Of a DNA stretch of 63,516 nucleotides, positions 8,672 through 17,460 are shown one piece after another. Source of the DNA: CAYLZO01 sp964387775 (GTDB lineage Bacteria > Chloroflexota > Anaerolineae > JAAYZQ01); NCBI GenBank assembly GCA_964387775.1, contig CAYLZO010000003.1, positions 1-63,516 on the forward strand. Direction: 5' to 3'. Made by a program: the position numbers and the translations under genes. The notes beneath the pieces are model-generated. The model was not told where the DNA came from. It ran no database searches and was given only the letters and a program-made list of their open reading frames with translations. How positions within the stretch are numbered: position 1 is the stretch's first letter; the number at the start of each line of letters is the position of its first letter.

Positions 8672-8700
8672 TTTACGTTTCGAGCCTTTTGTGCTACAAT
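8672..8700 (+). promoter_or_regulatory. Predicted promoter of rnz, apparently leaderless
   Basis: TTTACG (8672-8677), 17-bp spacer, TACAAT (8695-8700). The ATG of the RNase Z gene begins 7 bp after the -10 box, so transcription should start at or next to the start codon. Confidence 0.5.
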
Positions 8701-8706
8701 CCTTCC

Positions 8707-9651
8707 ATGTTTCAAGTCGTTTTTCTCGGCACTTCGGCCTCTGCGCCCTCGATCCGGCGCGGGCTGCCGGCCGCCGTCGTCATGCACAAAGAATATCGCT
8801 TCCTCGTGGACTGCGGCGAGGGCACCCAGCGCCAGTTGCTGCGGAGCGGGATCGGTTTTCGGCGCCTGGAAACCGTCCTGCTGACCCACGGCCACCTGGA
8901 TCACATCCTGGGGCTGGCCGGCCTGGCCTCCACCTTTTCCCGCTGGGAGATGGTCGACCGGCTGCAAATCTACGGCGGCAAGTGGGCGCTGGATCGAGTG
9001 GAAGCGCTGATGCGCGTCGTCTTTGGCCGCTATCGCCCGCCCATCCGCCTGGAACTGACCGACCTCCGGCCCGGCGTCCTCGTTGAGGATGACGCCTTCC
9101 AGCTGCATGCTTTCCCGGTCACCCATCGGGGGCCGGGCAACTTTGGCTTCGCTTTTGAAGAAAAGGCGCGACGTCCCTTTCTCGTCGAGCGGGCCGAGGC
9201 GCTGGGCGTGCCGGCCGGGCCGGAGCGTGCCCGCCTGGTGCGGGGCGAGCCGGTGACGCTGGACGACGGCCGCACCATCCAGCCCGACGAGGTATTGGGG
9301 CCGGCCCGGCCGGGGACCAAGTTCGTCTTTATCGGCGACGCGGCCCGCACCGACGACCTGGTGGACCCGGCCCGCGAGGCCGACACCCTGGTCATCGAAG
9401 CGACCTACACCGAGCTCGAGCGTGACGTAGCCCAGGAGTTCGGCCACCTGACGGCCCGGCAGGCGGCCGAGCTGGCCGTCGAGGCCGGCGTGCGGCACCT
9501 CATCTTGCATCACATCTCGCGCCGCCACTTCGAGCGCGACATCCTGGCAGAAGCCACAGCCGTCTTTGCCAACACCGTCGTCGCCCGCGACCTGGACCAT
9601 TTCGAGATCCGGCGCGACGCGCCCCTGACCAAGGTGACACGTAAAACGTGA
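8707..9651 (+). CDS. rnz: Ribonuclease Z
   Basis: 314 residues of the metallo-beta-lactamase fold. The family motif THGHLDH (60-66) binds the catalytic zinc ions. FLGTSASAPS near the start and FIGDAARTDDL, EATYTE and HHISRRHF later match the RNase Z core. It removes 3' trailers from tRNA precursors by endonucleolytic cleavage. I use ATG 8707; there is no SD and the promoter places the transcript start there. The last residues (KVTRKT) are encoded by the start of an intergenic repeat, so the natural C-terminus may have been altered. Confidence 0.92.
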   Translation: MFQVVFLGTSASAPSIRRGLPAAVVMHKEYRFLVDCGEGTQRQLLRSGIGFRRLETVLLTHGHLDHILGLAGLASTFSRWEMVDRLQIYGGKWALDRVEALMRVVFGRYRPPIRLELTDLRPGVLVEDDAFQLHAFPVTHRGPGNFGFAFEEKARRPFLVERAEALGVPAGPERARLVRGEPVTLDDGRTIQPDEVLGPARPGTKFVFIGDAARTDDLVDPAREADTLVIEATYTELERDVAQEFGHLTARQAAELAVEAGVRHLILHHISRRHFERDILAEATAVFANTVVARDLDHFEIRRDAPLTKVTRKT

Positions 9652-9703
9652 TACGTGACGCGTGAGCCCGAGTTCACGTTTCACGCATCACGCAGCACGT
9701 CTC
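9637..9703. repeat. ACGTGATACGTGACGCGTG repeat between convergent genes
   Basis: Units of GTGAyACGT/ACGTTTCACGCATCACG type run from the last codons of rnz to the end of the Trm112-like gene. The two halves are in opposite orientation and can form a hairpin, so the tract may serve as a shared terminator. It belongs to the same degenerate family as the tract at 8617. Confidence 0.55.
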
Positions 9704-9941
9704 ACTCTTTTGGCTCCCCCAGCTCTTCCACCGGCGTACTGGCGTACTTGTCGCCGATCTCGATCAGCATCCGGGGGATGTCGTCGATGATGGGGTACTT
9801 GCGGTCGCAGTCGGGCTCCTGGCAGACCAGCCACTGGCCGTCCACCAGCTCCAGTTGCCCCGGATCGTCCCCTTCTTTGCGCGTCGGCCCGCTGACGCAG
9901 TACGGGCAGCGCAGGATCTCTAGCAAGTCTTGACTGACCAT
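9702..9941 (-). CDS. Trm112/UPF0434-like zinc-ribbon protein
   Basis: 79 residues. LLEILRCPYC at the N-terminus and CQEPDC near 40-45 give the two Cys pairs of the Trm112-like zinc ribbon; YPIIDDIPRML near 49-59 is the conserved C-terminal part. Relatives activate methyltransferases or are small proteins of unknown role. The longer frame from 10208 crosses the promoter, so ATG 9941 is the sensible start (GAGGCGAGCG upstream). Confidence 0.85.
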   Translation of the reverse strand: MVSQDLLEILRCPYCVSGPTRKEGDDPGQLELVDGQWLVCQEPDCDRKYPIIDDIPRMLIEIGDKYASTPVEELGEPKE

Positions 9942-9974
9942 CGCTCGCCTCCTCGCTTGAATGATTGCCGGGCC

Positions 9975-10003
9975 ATTATAGCACAAAGAAGAGGAAGACT
10001 CAA
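9975..10003 (-). promoter_or_regulatory. Predicted promoter of the Trm112-like gene
   Basis: On the minus strand TTGAGT (9998-10003), 17-bp spacer and TATAAT (9975-9980). The leader would be about 27 nt. Confidence 0.6.
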
Positions 10004-10078
10004 TTTGACGGGGATCGATCAAGCTTCCCAGAGGTATGCTACAGGGAACTTTTTCTGCCCTTGAACCGTCTAAGGACC

Positions 10079-10107
10079 GGTTTGCGCTTACAGGGAAAGC
10101 GCAAACC
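10079..10107 (+). promoter_or_regulatory. Leader hairpin before the PBP gene
   Basis: GGTTTGCGCTT (10079-10089) pairs perfectly with AAGCGCAAACC (10097-10107) around a 7-nt loop, 42 bp before the start codon. There is no T tract. TTGACG at 10005 is the only -35-like sequence I see upstream and it lacks a good -10. Confidence 0.45.
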
Positions 10108-10149
10108 TCTATCGCACGCGTAGCAACCAGCAGACGCCAGGGAGAAGGA

Positions 10150-13080
10150 ATGGCGAGATCGCACAACAGACGACCACCGGCGGGGAACCGGCCCGGCCAG
10201 GGGGGCACGGGGCAAGGGCAGGGACGGCGGCCGAACCGCCGCCCCGATCTCCGCGCGCCCCGGCAAAGGCCCGCGCAGCCCCCTGGGCCGCCATGGGGTT
10301 ATTACGTCCCGCCGCCGCCACCGCCGCCCGAGCCCTCGCCAGGATCGCGGTTCGCTTCGAATATCCTCATCGCCGCCCTGAGCCTCGTCCTCGTCTTTTT
10401 GATCGTCCTGTGCGGCCTGGTCGGGGGCTACGTAGCCATCGCCGCCGAGCTGCCCCCGGCCGAGGAGCTCCAGAGCCGGTCGGCCACCTTTGTCAGCACC
10501 AAGATCTATGACCGGGACGGCCACCTGCTCTACGAGATTTTTGATCCCGAGGGCGGGCGGCGGACCCTGGTCCCCTACGAGCAGATCTCGGCCCACCTGG
10601 TCAACGCCACCGTCGCCACCGAGGACGAGCGCTTCTGGCAGCATCCCGGCGTGGACCCCATCGCCGTCGTCCGGGCCGTCTATTACAACGTCACCGAGCG
10701 GCGCATCGTCTCCGGCTTTAGCAGCATCCCCCAGCAGGTGGCCCGGCTGGTACTCCTCTCGCCCGAGGAGCGCTACGAACAGAGCCTCAGCCGCAAGATC
10801 CGCGAGGTGGTCCTGGCCTCGGAGATCAGCCGGCGCTACACCAAGCAAGAGATCCTCGAGATCTATCTCAACGAGATCAACTATGGCAACCTGGCCTACG
10901 GCGTGGGCGCTGCCGCCGAGACCTATTTCGGCAAGGAGGCCAACGAGCTGACCCTGACCGAGGCCGCTCTCCTGGCCGGGCTGCCCCAGGCGCCCGCCTA
11001 CTGGGACCCCTACGCCGACCCGGAGCACGCCAAGCGCCGCCAGGCGACGGTCCTCGACCTGATGGTCGAGGCCGGCTACATCACGCCGGCCGAGGCCGAG
11101 GCCGCGGCAGCCGAGCCGCTGAATCTCCGGCCCCGGCGGCTGGACGTCCGGGCACCTCACTTTGTGACGTGGGTCCAGCAGTTGCTGGAGCAGAAATATG
11201 GCACCGACGTACTCTACCGCAGCGGCCTGCGCGTCCACACCACCCTCGACCTGGACCTGCAAGCCATCGCCCAGGAGGAGGCCCGCGCCCACCTGGCGAC
11301 GCTGAAGGGCCTGCACGCCACCAACGCCGCCCTGGTCGCCATCGAGCCGAACACGGGCGAGATCGTGGCCATGCTGGGCAGCGTCGATTTCAACGACCCC
11401 CAGATCGACGGCCAGGTCAACGTCGCCCTGCGGCCCAGGCAGCCCGGCTCGTCCATCAAGCCCGTCACCTACGTCACCGCCTTTGAGAAGGGCTGGACGC
11501 CGGCGACCCTCATCTGGGACGTCGAAACCGAGTTCAAGGACGCCCTGGGCCGCTCCTACGTGCCCAAGAATTACGACCGGAAGGAGCACGGCCCGGTCCT
11601 CGTCCGCCGGGCGCTGGCCCAGTCGCTGAATATCCCGGCCGTCAAGACCCTCGATTTGGTCGGCTTGCCGGCCATGCTCGACACGGCCCACCGGCTGGGC
11701 ATCGCGTCGCTCAATCGGCCCGACTATGGCCTGAGCCTGACCCTGGGCGGCGGCGACGTGACCCTGCTAGAGATGGCCGGGGCCTACGCCGTCTTTGCCA
11801 ACGGCGGCCGCCGCGTGCCCCCCGTCGCCATCTTGCGCATCGAGGACCCCGCCGGCAACGTCATCGAAGAATACCAGCCGCCCCCGGGCGAGCAGGTGAT
11901 TAGCCCCCAGCACGCCTACCTCATCACCGACATCCTCTCCGACAACCAGGCCCGGGCGCCGGTCTTTGGCCGCAACAACCCCCTCCGGCTCGCGCGGCCG
12001 GCGGCAGCCAAGACGGGCACCACCGACGATTGGCGCGATTCGTGGACCGTAGGCTACACGCCCGACCTGGTGGCCGGCGTGTGGGTGGGCAACAGCGACA
12101 ACACCGAGATGGAAAAGGTGACCGGCTCGCGGGGGGCAGCCCCCATCTGGCACAACTTTATGGAGCGCGCCCTGGCCGGGGTGCCCAAGAGCCAGTTCGC
12201 CCGGCCGGAGGGCATTGAAGAGATCGAGATCAGCGCCGATGCCGGCTCGCTGCCCAGCGAGGCGTGCCCGCCCGACCGCCGCAAGATCGAGATCTTTGCC
12301 GCCGGCCAGGGGCCCCTGGGGCCGGAGCACGACTTTCACCAGTTTGTGCGCATCGACACCACGACCAACGCTCGCGCCACTCAATACTGCCCGGAGAGCG
12401 CCGTCGAGGAAAAGTACTTCTACTACCTGCCCGGCGAGGAGGGCCAGGCGTGGGCTCGGGCGCGCGACATTCCCCAGCCGCCACCCGACTTTTGCCCGGT
12501 GCACACCGGGCCGGCTGACGTAGCCATCCAGGAGCCCTTTGCCGGGGCCAGCGTCTCGGAAGAGGTCTATATCGTGGGTCGGGCCAACATGCCCGGCTTT
12601 GACCATTACGTCGTCGAATATGGCGAGGGGCAGAATCCCATCGGCTGGGGGCTGGTCGCCGGGCCGGTCCACTCGCCGGTGGAGGGCGGCTTGCTGGCCG
12701 TGTGGGACGTGCGCCGCCTGGCCGACCGCGATTACACCCTCCGCGTCGTCGTCTTTGACGGCCAGGGCAACGGCGTCGAGGCGCGGACGTGGGTCATGGT
12801 CCAGAACCCGACGCCCACGCCGTCGCCGACCGCGTCTCCGACGACGACGTCCAGCCCCACGCCCAGCCCCACGCCGACGGTGCCAACCCTGACGCCGACA
12901 CCCACCCCGACCGCCTCTCCCCTGCCGGCCACCCCTACGGCTACCCTGGAGCCGACATCGACTCCGTCTCCGACGATGCCGCCGCCCACCCTCTCGCCCG
13001 TTCCGATCGGGACGCTGGAACCGCCGCTCTTACCGGCGGTGACGGTGACGCCGACGCCGACCCCCACGGAGACGCCGTAG
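10150..13080 (+). CDS. Class A penicillin-binding protein (PBP1A type)
   Basis: 976 residues from the ATG after AGGGAGAAGGA; the earlier frame from 10036 would include the leader hairpin. It has a Pro/Arg-rich cytoplasmic N-terminus (1-70), one membrane anchor (about 72-98), a GT51 glycosyltransferase with catalytic E158 in ATEDERFWQHPG, and a transpeptidase with S434 in GSSIKPVT, SLN at 492 and KTGTTDDW from 621. It polymerises and crosslinks peptidoglycan outside the membrane. Beyond the enzyme is an Ig-like domain (about 785-880) and a Thr/Pro-rich tail of roughly 95 residues ending the protein, which is unusual for PBPs but shared in style with other envelope proteins here. Confidence 0.93.
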   Translation: MARSHNRRPPAGNRPGQGGTGQGQGRRPNRRPDLRAPRQRPAQPPGPPWGYYVPPPPPPPEPSPGSRFASNILIAALSLVLVFLIVLCGLVGGYVAIAAELPPAEELQSRSATFVSTKIYDRDGHLLYEIFDPEGGRRTLVPYEQISAHLVNATVATEDERFWQHPGVDPIAVVRAVYYNVTERRIVSGFSSIPQQVARLVLLSPEERYEQSLSRKIREVVLASEISRRYTKQEILEIYLNEINYGNLAYGVGAAAETYFGKEANELTLTEAALLAGLPQAPAYWDPYADPEHAKRRQATVLDLMVEAGYITPAEAEAAAAEPLNLRPRRLDVRAPHFVTWVQQLLEQKYGTDVLYRSGLRVHTTLDLDLQAIAQEEARAHLATLKGLHATNAALVAIEPNTGEIVAMLGSVDFNDPQIDGQVNVALRPRQPGSSIKPVTYVTAFEKGWTPATLIWDVETEFKDALGRSYVPKNYDRKEHGPVLVRRALAQSLNIPAVKTLDLVGLPAMLDTAHRLGIASLNRPDYGLSLTLGGGDVTLLEMAGAYAVFANGGRRVPPVAILRIEDPAGNVIEEYQPPPGEQVISPQHAYLITDILSDNQARAPVFGRNNPLRLARPAAAKTGTTDDWRDSWTVGYTPDLVAGVWVGNSDNTEMEKVTGSRGAAPIWHNFMERALAGVPKSQFARPEGIEEIEISADAGSLPSEACPPDRRKIEIFAAGQGPLGPEHDFHQFVRIDTTTNARATQYCPESAVEEKYFYYLPGEEGQAWARARDIPQPPPDFCPVHTGPADVAIQEPFAGASVSEEVYIVGRANMPGFDHYVVEYGEGQNPIGWGLVAGPVHSPVEGGLLAVWDVRRLADRDYTLRVVVFDGQGNGVEARTWVMVQNPTPTPSPTASPTTTSSPTPSPTPTVPTLTPTPTPTASPLPATPTATLEPTSTPSPTMPPPTLSPVPIGTLEPPLLPAVTVTPTPTPTETP

Positions 13081-13112
13081 ATGAGGTCGTTGCGGGGGGC
13101 GCCGCCCGATTT

Positions 13113-13141
13113 TTGACGAAATTGCGGAGTTGAGGTAAGCT
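13113..13141 (+). promoter_or_regulatory. Predicted promoter of the cold-shock gene
   Basis: TTGACG (13113-13118), 17-bp spacer, TAAGCT (13136-13141). It gives a start near 13148 and a leader of about 100 nt that contains a terminator-like hairpin. Confidence 0.45.
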
Positions 13142-13188
13142 ATAGGCCAAAGACGTGGGAAGTTGTGTTCGAGCGTAGGCAGGTGCAC

Positions 13189-13236
13189 CGCCCAGTCTGA
13201 GAGAATCTGGGCGTTTTTTTGTCCAGCCGGACAAAA
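13189..13236 (+). terminator. Terminator-like hairpin overlapping an alternative hairpin in the csp leader
   Basis: CGCCCAG (13189-13195) pairs with CTGGGCG (13207-13213) and is followed by seven T (13214-13220), a textbook intrinsic terminator. The last four T also form TTTTGTCC-AGCC-GGACAAAA (13217-13236). It may end the PBP transcript, or act as an attenuator for the cold-shock gene 14 bp further on. Confidence 0.7.
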
Positions 13237-13250
13237 GAAAGGAAAGGGAA

Positions 13251-13487
13251 ATGGCTACACGGGAGACGGGAACGGTCAAGTGGTTCAACGACCAGAAGGG
13301 ATACGGCTTTATCACCCGCGACCAGGGGGGAGACGTATTCGTCCACTATTCCGACATCTCGGGGCAGAGTGGCTTCAAGAGCCTGACCGAGGGCGAGCGG
13401 GTCGAGTTCTCCGTCGTGCAGGGAGACAAAGGCCCATCCGCCGTGGACGTGCGCGTCACCGATTCGCAAATGGGTGAGAGGTTTTAG
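13251..13487 (+). CDS. Cold-shock domain protein (CspA family)
   Basis: 78 residues covering the whole five-stranded cold-shock domain. The two nucleic-acid-binding motifs are present: KGYGFIT (RNP1, 17-23) and DVFVHYSDI (RNP2, 28-36). GTVKWFNDQ is the canonical first strand. It binds single-stranded RNA and melts secondary structure; some members act as antiterminators. GGAAAGGGA is the ribosome-binding site. Whether it is cold-induced is not visible, but its structured leader fits regulation at the RNA level. Confidence 0.95.
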   Translation: MATRETGTVKWFNDQKGYGFITRDQGGDVFVHYSDISGQSGFKSLTEGERVEFSVVQGDKGPSAVDVRVTDSQMGERF

Positions 13488-13512
13488 CTAAAAACGCTTC
13501 CGCGATCTCAAC

Positions 13513-13541
13513 TTGCCAACCACCCGGCCTGATGCTATAAT
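13513..13541 (+). promoter_or_regulatory. Predicted promoter of the dedA-TPR operon
   Basis: TTGCCA (13513-13518), 17-bp spacer, perfect TATAAT (13536-13541). Confidence 0.7.
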
Positions 13542-13614
13542 CAACTGCCGTTGACGACTGCTCAGCCACGTTTGGCCTGGGCAGTTTGTGCAATTCTACC
13601 TTGGGAGTGAAATT

Positions 13615-14271
13615 GTGGAAGCTTTAGAACATCAACTGGTCGAGTTTCTGACCCACCTGCTCCAGACCATCGACTGGTTTGGCGTAGTCGTCATCATGGC
13701 CCTGGAGAGCGCCAACATCCCGATCCCGAGCGAGGTGACGATGCCTCTCGCCGGTTGGATGCTGGTCGAGGCCGAGGGTTTGTCCGCCTGGATGGCCATC
13801 TGGCTGGGCGGTCTGTGGGGCGGCGTGGGCTGCACCATCGGCTCGGTAATCTCTTATGCGCTGGGCGCCTGGGGCGGCCGGCCCCTGGTTGAGCGCTATG
13901 GTAAGTACATCCTCGTCCACGAGGAGGACCTGGAAAAGGCCGACCGTTGGTTCGAGCGCTGGGGCGATTGGGCGGCCTTTATCTCGCGGCTGCTGCCCAT
14001 CGTGCGCACCTTCATCTCCTTCCCGGCGGGTGTGGTGCGGATGCGATTCACCAGTTTCACCATCTTGAGCTTTGTCGGCTCGTTCATCTGGTGCGGGCTG
14101 CTGGCCTGGGGCGGCTATCACTTTGGCCGCAACTGGGAAGAGCTGCGGGCCATCATGCGCCCCTTTGACATCCCCATCGCCATCGTCATCGTCGGCGGCT
14201 TGAGCTATTACGTCTATCGCCACGTGCGCAAGGGCCACAACGGCCAGACCGGGGCGGAAGCCGGACAATGA
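13615..14271 (+). CDS. DedA-family membrane protein
   Basis: 218 residues from GTG 13615, preceded by TTGGGAGTG; an upstream GTG at 13588 has no SD. Typical DedA features: ESANIPIPSEVTMPLAG near the start of the core, the glycine-rich re-entrant segment (GGLWGGVGCTIGSVISYALG), and RLLPIVRTFISFPAG near 125. DedA proteins are implicated in lipid flipping and membrane homeostasis. Its stop overlaps the start of the TPR gene (ATGA), so the two are coupled. Confidence 0.9.
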   Translation: MEALEHQLVEFLTHLLQTIDWFGVVVIMALESANIPIPSEVTMPLAGWMLVEAEGLSAWMAIWLGGLWGGVGCTIGSVISYALGAWGGRPLVERYGKYILVHEEDLEKADRWFERWGDWAAFISRLLPIVRTFISFPAGVVRMRFTSFTILSFVGSFIWCGLLAWGGYHFGRNWEELRAIMRPFDIPIAIVIVGGLSYYVYRHVRKGHNGQTGAEAGQ

Positions 14272-15428
14272 CCAACGCTACGCCCCCATTGCGCGACAGC
14301 TACGAGGGCATCTACCAGCGGGCCCAAAATGCCCTCGCGGCTGGCGACTTTCCGACGGCCCTGGAACTCTATCAGCGCCTAGTCGAGCGCCTGGGCCGCC
14401 TGAGCGACCGGGTCCTCGCCCGGCGGCCGGAACTGGGCGCCATGCACGTCCAAGCCCGGCGGGAGCTGGCCAAGTTGCTGGAACTGGATGGTCGCTATGC
14501 CGAGGCCCTGGAAGTCGCTCAATCCCTTTTGGAAGAGGCAGAGGAGCCCGAACATCGCGAGGAGAATCGCCGCAATGTGGCCATCTTGCGTGTGGCCAAA
14601 GGCGAGGTCGAGCGAGGGCTGGCCGAGTTGCGGACCCTGGCCGAGGAGGCACCCGAGGACGCCGAGCGCTGGATCACGCTCGCAGCCCAGGCCCGCATCG
14701 AGGGGCGCTTTGCCGTGGCCGAGGAGGCGCTGGATCGAGCCCTGGACGTGGCCGTCGTCCATCACGAGCGTTTTGAGCTGTTTAAAAAGATGAAACGCGT
14801 CGATGAGGCGCTGGCCGCCTGGGAGCAAGCCGTTGCCCACGATCCCGAGTTGACCCGCCACGTCCGGGACGTCTACCAGTTGCTGACCGACGCCGGGCGC
14901 TACGGCGACGCCCTGTGCTACGTCGAGCGGGACGAGAACGAGATGCAGGCCGGCTTCCAGCGGGGCCTCATCGCCAGCCGCACCGGCAACCAGCTACAAG
15001 CCCGGGAAGCGTGGGAGGCTGTCGCCGAGTTGGACCCCTTCGAGTACGAGTATGGCCACGACGCCTGGGCTGAGGCCCTGCTACGCCTGGAAGAGCCGGA
15101 CCGGGCCCTGGAAAAGCTCCAATACCTCTTGCCCCGATACGGCGATCCCCGGCTCCTGGTCCTGTCGGGCATCGGCTGGGCGATGAAGGGAGACGTGCCC
15201 CTGGCCGCCATGCTCTTCCAACAGGCCATCGGCGCCCTGCGGCGTCAGCGCCCGCCCAAGAAAAAGCTGCCCGGCGAGGACTGGCGTCTGTTGGACACCC
15301 TGGTCGAGGACGAACAGGTCAAGGCGCCGCTTCGCACCTATTTTGCCGTGATCGAAACCGTGTGGGATGCGCCCGGCCGGGCAGCCAGGGATAGAGTTGA
15401 GCAAGTCTCTGGCGTTTTGCGCCCCTAA
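14268..15428 (+). CDS. Tetratricopeptide-repeat protein
   Basis: 386 residues, no signal peptide or membrane segment, so cytoplasmic. Helical repeats resembling TPRs occur throughout, for example GDFPTALELYQRL, GRYAEALEVAQSLLEEAE, GRFAVAEEALDRAL and GNQLQAREAWEAVAELDP. They probably form a scaffold for partner proteins. It is translationally coupled to the DedA gene by a 4-bp overlap, which suggests a link to envelope function, but no partner is identified. Confidence 0.8.
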   Translation: MTNATPPLRDSYEGIYQRAQNALAAGDFPTALELYQRLVERLGRLSDRVLARRPELGAMHVQARRELAKLLELDGRYAEALEVAQSLLEEAEEPEHREENRRNVAILRVAKGEVERGLAELRTLAEEAPEDAERWITLAAQARIEGRFAVAEEALDRALDVAVVHHERFELFKKMKRVDEALAAWEQAVAHDPELTRHVRDVYQLLTDAGRYGDALCYVERDENEMQAGFQRGLIASRTGNQLQAREAWEAVAELDPFEYEYGHDAWAEALLRLEEPDRALEKLQYLLPRYGDPRLLVLSGIGWAMKGDVPLAAMLFQQAIGALRRQRPPKKKLPGEDWRLLDTLVEDEQVKAPLRTYFAVIETVWDAPGRAARDRVEQVSGVLRP

Positions 15429-15446
15429 CCCCGTACCTGGGGCTGT

Positions 15447-15475
15447 TTGAACCACCCCTACTTCTGTGCTATAAT
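15447..15475 (+). promoter_or_regulatory. Predicted promoter of the LysM/TolB gene
   Basis: TTGAAC (15447-15452), 17-bp spacer, perfect TATAAT (15470-15475), giving a leader of about 34 nt. Confidence 0.7.
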
Positions 15476-15515
15476 TGCGCCTGCTTGCCCCAGAATGAAT
15501 TCTTGAGGGATACGA

Positions 15516-17450
15516 ATGCGTTTTGCCGAGGCAGAACAAACCTACCGCGAATTGGAAGAGAGGCTCGTTCGCGGCGAGATAACCGAAGACGAATTCACGG
15601 CCCAGGTCGCCAAGTTGCGATTGGTGGACGAAGAGTGCCGTCGCTGGATGATCAGCCCCCGTACGGGGCGCTGGCTCGTCTACGATGGCCAGCAGTGGGT
15701 CTTTGCCGAGCCGGCGGTGGAAAAAGTCGAGCCGGAGCCGGAAGAAGAGTGGCCGGAAACCGAGGTGCTGGCCCCGGTTGCGGATGCCGAGGCGACCATC
15801 GCGGCCCCGGTGGCTCCGATTGGAGATGTGCCCCGGCGATCGGCCGCGCCCCGCATCCTGACCACCGGGGTCTTGGCCCTGCTGCTCGTCGGTTGTCTCA
15901 TCGGCGGGGGGATCTCGGCCTGGGTCTTTTTGCTGCGCGACTGGGGAGCCACCCCAACGCCGGTCTCCAGCGCCCTGGCCGCCATCGGCCCGGTCGAGAC
16001 GTACACGCCCCGGCCGGCGACGGCGACCTTTACGCCGACGGCCAGCCCCACGCCCAGCCGCACGCCGACGCCGACGATTACGCCCATTCCCACCGACACG
16101 CCGCCAGCCACGAATACGCCCACTTTGAGGCCAACGTCGACCCGGCCGGCCGAGGCGGCGAACACGCCTGGCGCGACAGAGGTAGCCGCCGCGCCGACGG
16201 CCCCGCCGGCGGAGAACAGCAGCCAGACCCACGTCGTCCAGAAAGGCGAGACCCTGTCAGAGATAGCCAGCCGCTACGGCCTGACGGTGAAAGAATTGGC
16301 CGAGGCCAACGGCATCGACAACCCGGCCCTGGTCCGGGTGGGCCAGGTGCTGCTCATCCCGGCGCCGGGGGCCTCTGCCAGCCCGACGCCGACGTGGACG
16401 CCCATTGTGCTCATCACGCCTGCGGTTGAGCCCACGGCGAGTGGCACCGCAGAGGCGACGCCCCCTTCAACCGTGAGTGCAACACCCACGCCCACGTCAA
16501 CGTCCCAAGCCACAGCCCCATCAACGCCAACCGAGAGTGGTCCTACCGCTACGCCCAAACCGACCAACACGCCCAAACCCACGGCCACGCCGACGCCCAA
16601 GCCCGTGGCCCTTTCGGGCAAGATCGCCTTTAGCGTGTGGAATCCCCATCTGGGGATGGGCAAGTACGAGTTGTACGTCAGCAACATCGACGGCAGCGGC
16701 CGGAATATGCTGGGCCAAGGCTTCCGCCAGCCGCAGTTCCGCCAGGACGGCAACTTGTTGGCCGCCAACGGCGACGGGGCGCCGAACCTGGAGCACCTGG
16801 TGACGATGGACGCCAGCGGCAACGGCAAGGTCGAAGTCAGCAACCACACCGAGGATGCCTACCCCACCTGGTCGGCCGATGGGGCCATCGTCGCCTACTC
16901 GTCCAAGTCCTGGGCGGACAGACAGAGCCGCCTGGGCATCGTCCACGACATGTTTGGCAAAAATCAGGACTCGATCAAGATCGGCACCACCGAGATCCGG
17001 GGCGAGTACCCCTTCTGGATGGCCGACGGGCGCGTGGTCTATCACGGCTGCGACTTTATGAATGCCACGTCGGCCTGCGGCCTCTATTGGGTGGGCGCCG
17101 GCGGCGGCAACTATTACCGGCTGACGAACCACCAGAGCGACACGGCCCCGGCCGGCTCTGGCTCCCGCGTGGCCTTTATGTCGGCCCGCGACGGCAACTG
17201 GGAGGTTTATGCCATCAACATGGACGGCTCGGGGCTAAAACGGTTGACCAACAACGGGTCGCAGGACGGCCTGCCCACCTGGTCGCCCGACGGGAACTCG
17301 ATTGCCTTCGTCTCGGATCGGAGCGGTGCCTGGGCCATCTGGGTGATGAACGCCAACGGCAGCAACCAGCGTAAACTCTTTGACCTGGGGGGCGGTTACG
17401 GGGGCGGCGACTACGACTGGACGACCGAGCGCATCTCCTGGGCGCCGTAG
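15516..17450 (+). CDS. Membrane-anchored LysM and TolB-like beta-propeller protein
   Basis: 644 residues. The N-terminus is cytoplasmic with a SHOCT-like helix pair (EERLVRGEITEDEFTAQV, 13-30), then a single membrane segment at about 112-140. Outside follow a Thr/Pro linker (150-230), a LysM domain (HVVQKGETLSEIASRYG, about 240-286) that should bind peptidoglycan, a second Thr/Pro linker (290-365), and a six-bladed TolB-like propeller (370-644) with blade motifs such as YPTWSADG, PTWSPDGNSIAFVSDR and IWVMNANGSN. It may sense or scaffold at the wall. The following M23 peptidase gene starts within about 10-35 bp, so the two are probably co-expressed. Confidence 0.85.
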   Translation: MRFAEAEQTYRELEERLVRGEITEDEFTAQVAKLRLVDEECRRWMISPRTGRWLVYDGQQWVFAEPAVEKVEPEPEEEWPETEVLAPVADAEATIAAPVAPIGDVPRRSAAPRILTTGVLALLLVGCLIGGGISAWVFLLRDWGATPTPVSSALAAIGPVETYTPRPATATFTPTASPTPSRTPTPTITPIPTDTPPATNTPTLRPTSTRPAEAANTPGATEVAAAPTAPPAENSSQTHVVQKGETLSEIASRYGLTVKELAEANGIDNPALVRVGQVLLIPAPGASASPTPTWTPIVLITPAVEPTASGTAEATPPSTVSATPTPTSTSQATAPSTPTESGPTATPKPTNTPKPTATPTPKPVALSGKIAFSVWNPHLGMGKYELYVSNIDGSGRNMLGQGFRQPQFRQDGNLLAANGDGAPNLEHLVTMDASGNGKVEVSNHTEDAYPTWSADGAIVAYSSKSWADRQSRLGIVHDMFGKNQDSIKIGTTEIRGEYPFWMADGRVVYHGCDFMNATSACGLYWVGAGGGNYYRLTNHQSDTAPAGSGSRVAFMSARDGNWEVYAINMDGSGLKRLTNNGSQDGLPTWSPDGNSIAFVSDRSGAWAIWVMNANGSNQRKLFDLGGGYGGGDYDWTTERISWAP

Positions 17451-17460
17451 AAAGTCGCAA

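Noticed and set aside
12789..13067. Thr/Pro codon repeats in the PBP, LysM, M23 and PA14 genes as a possible CRISPR or minisatellite
   Set aside because: Units are irregular ACGCCGACC-type codons in frame with no conserved repeat-spacer pattern. They encode ordinary linkers.
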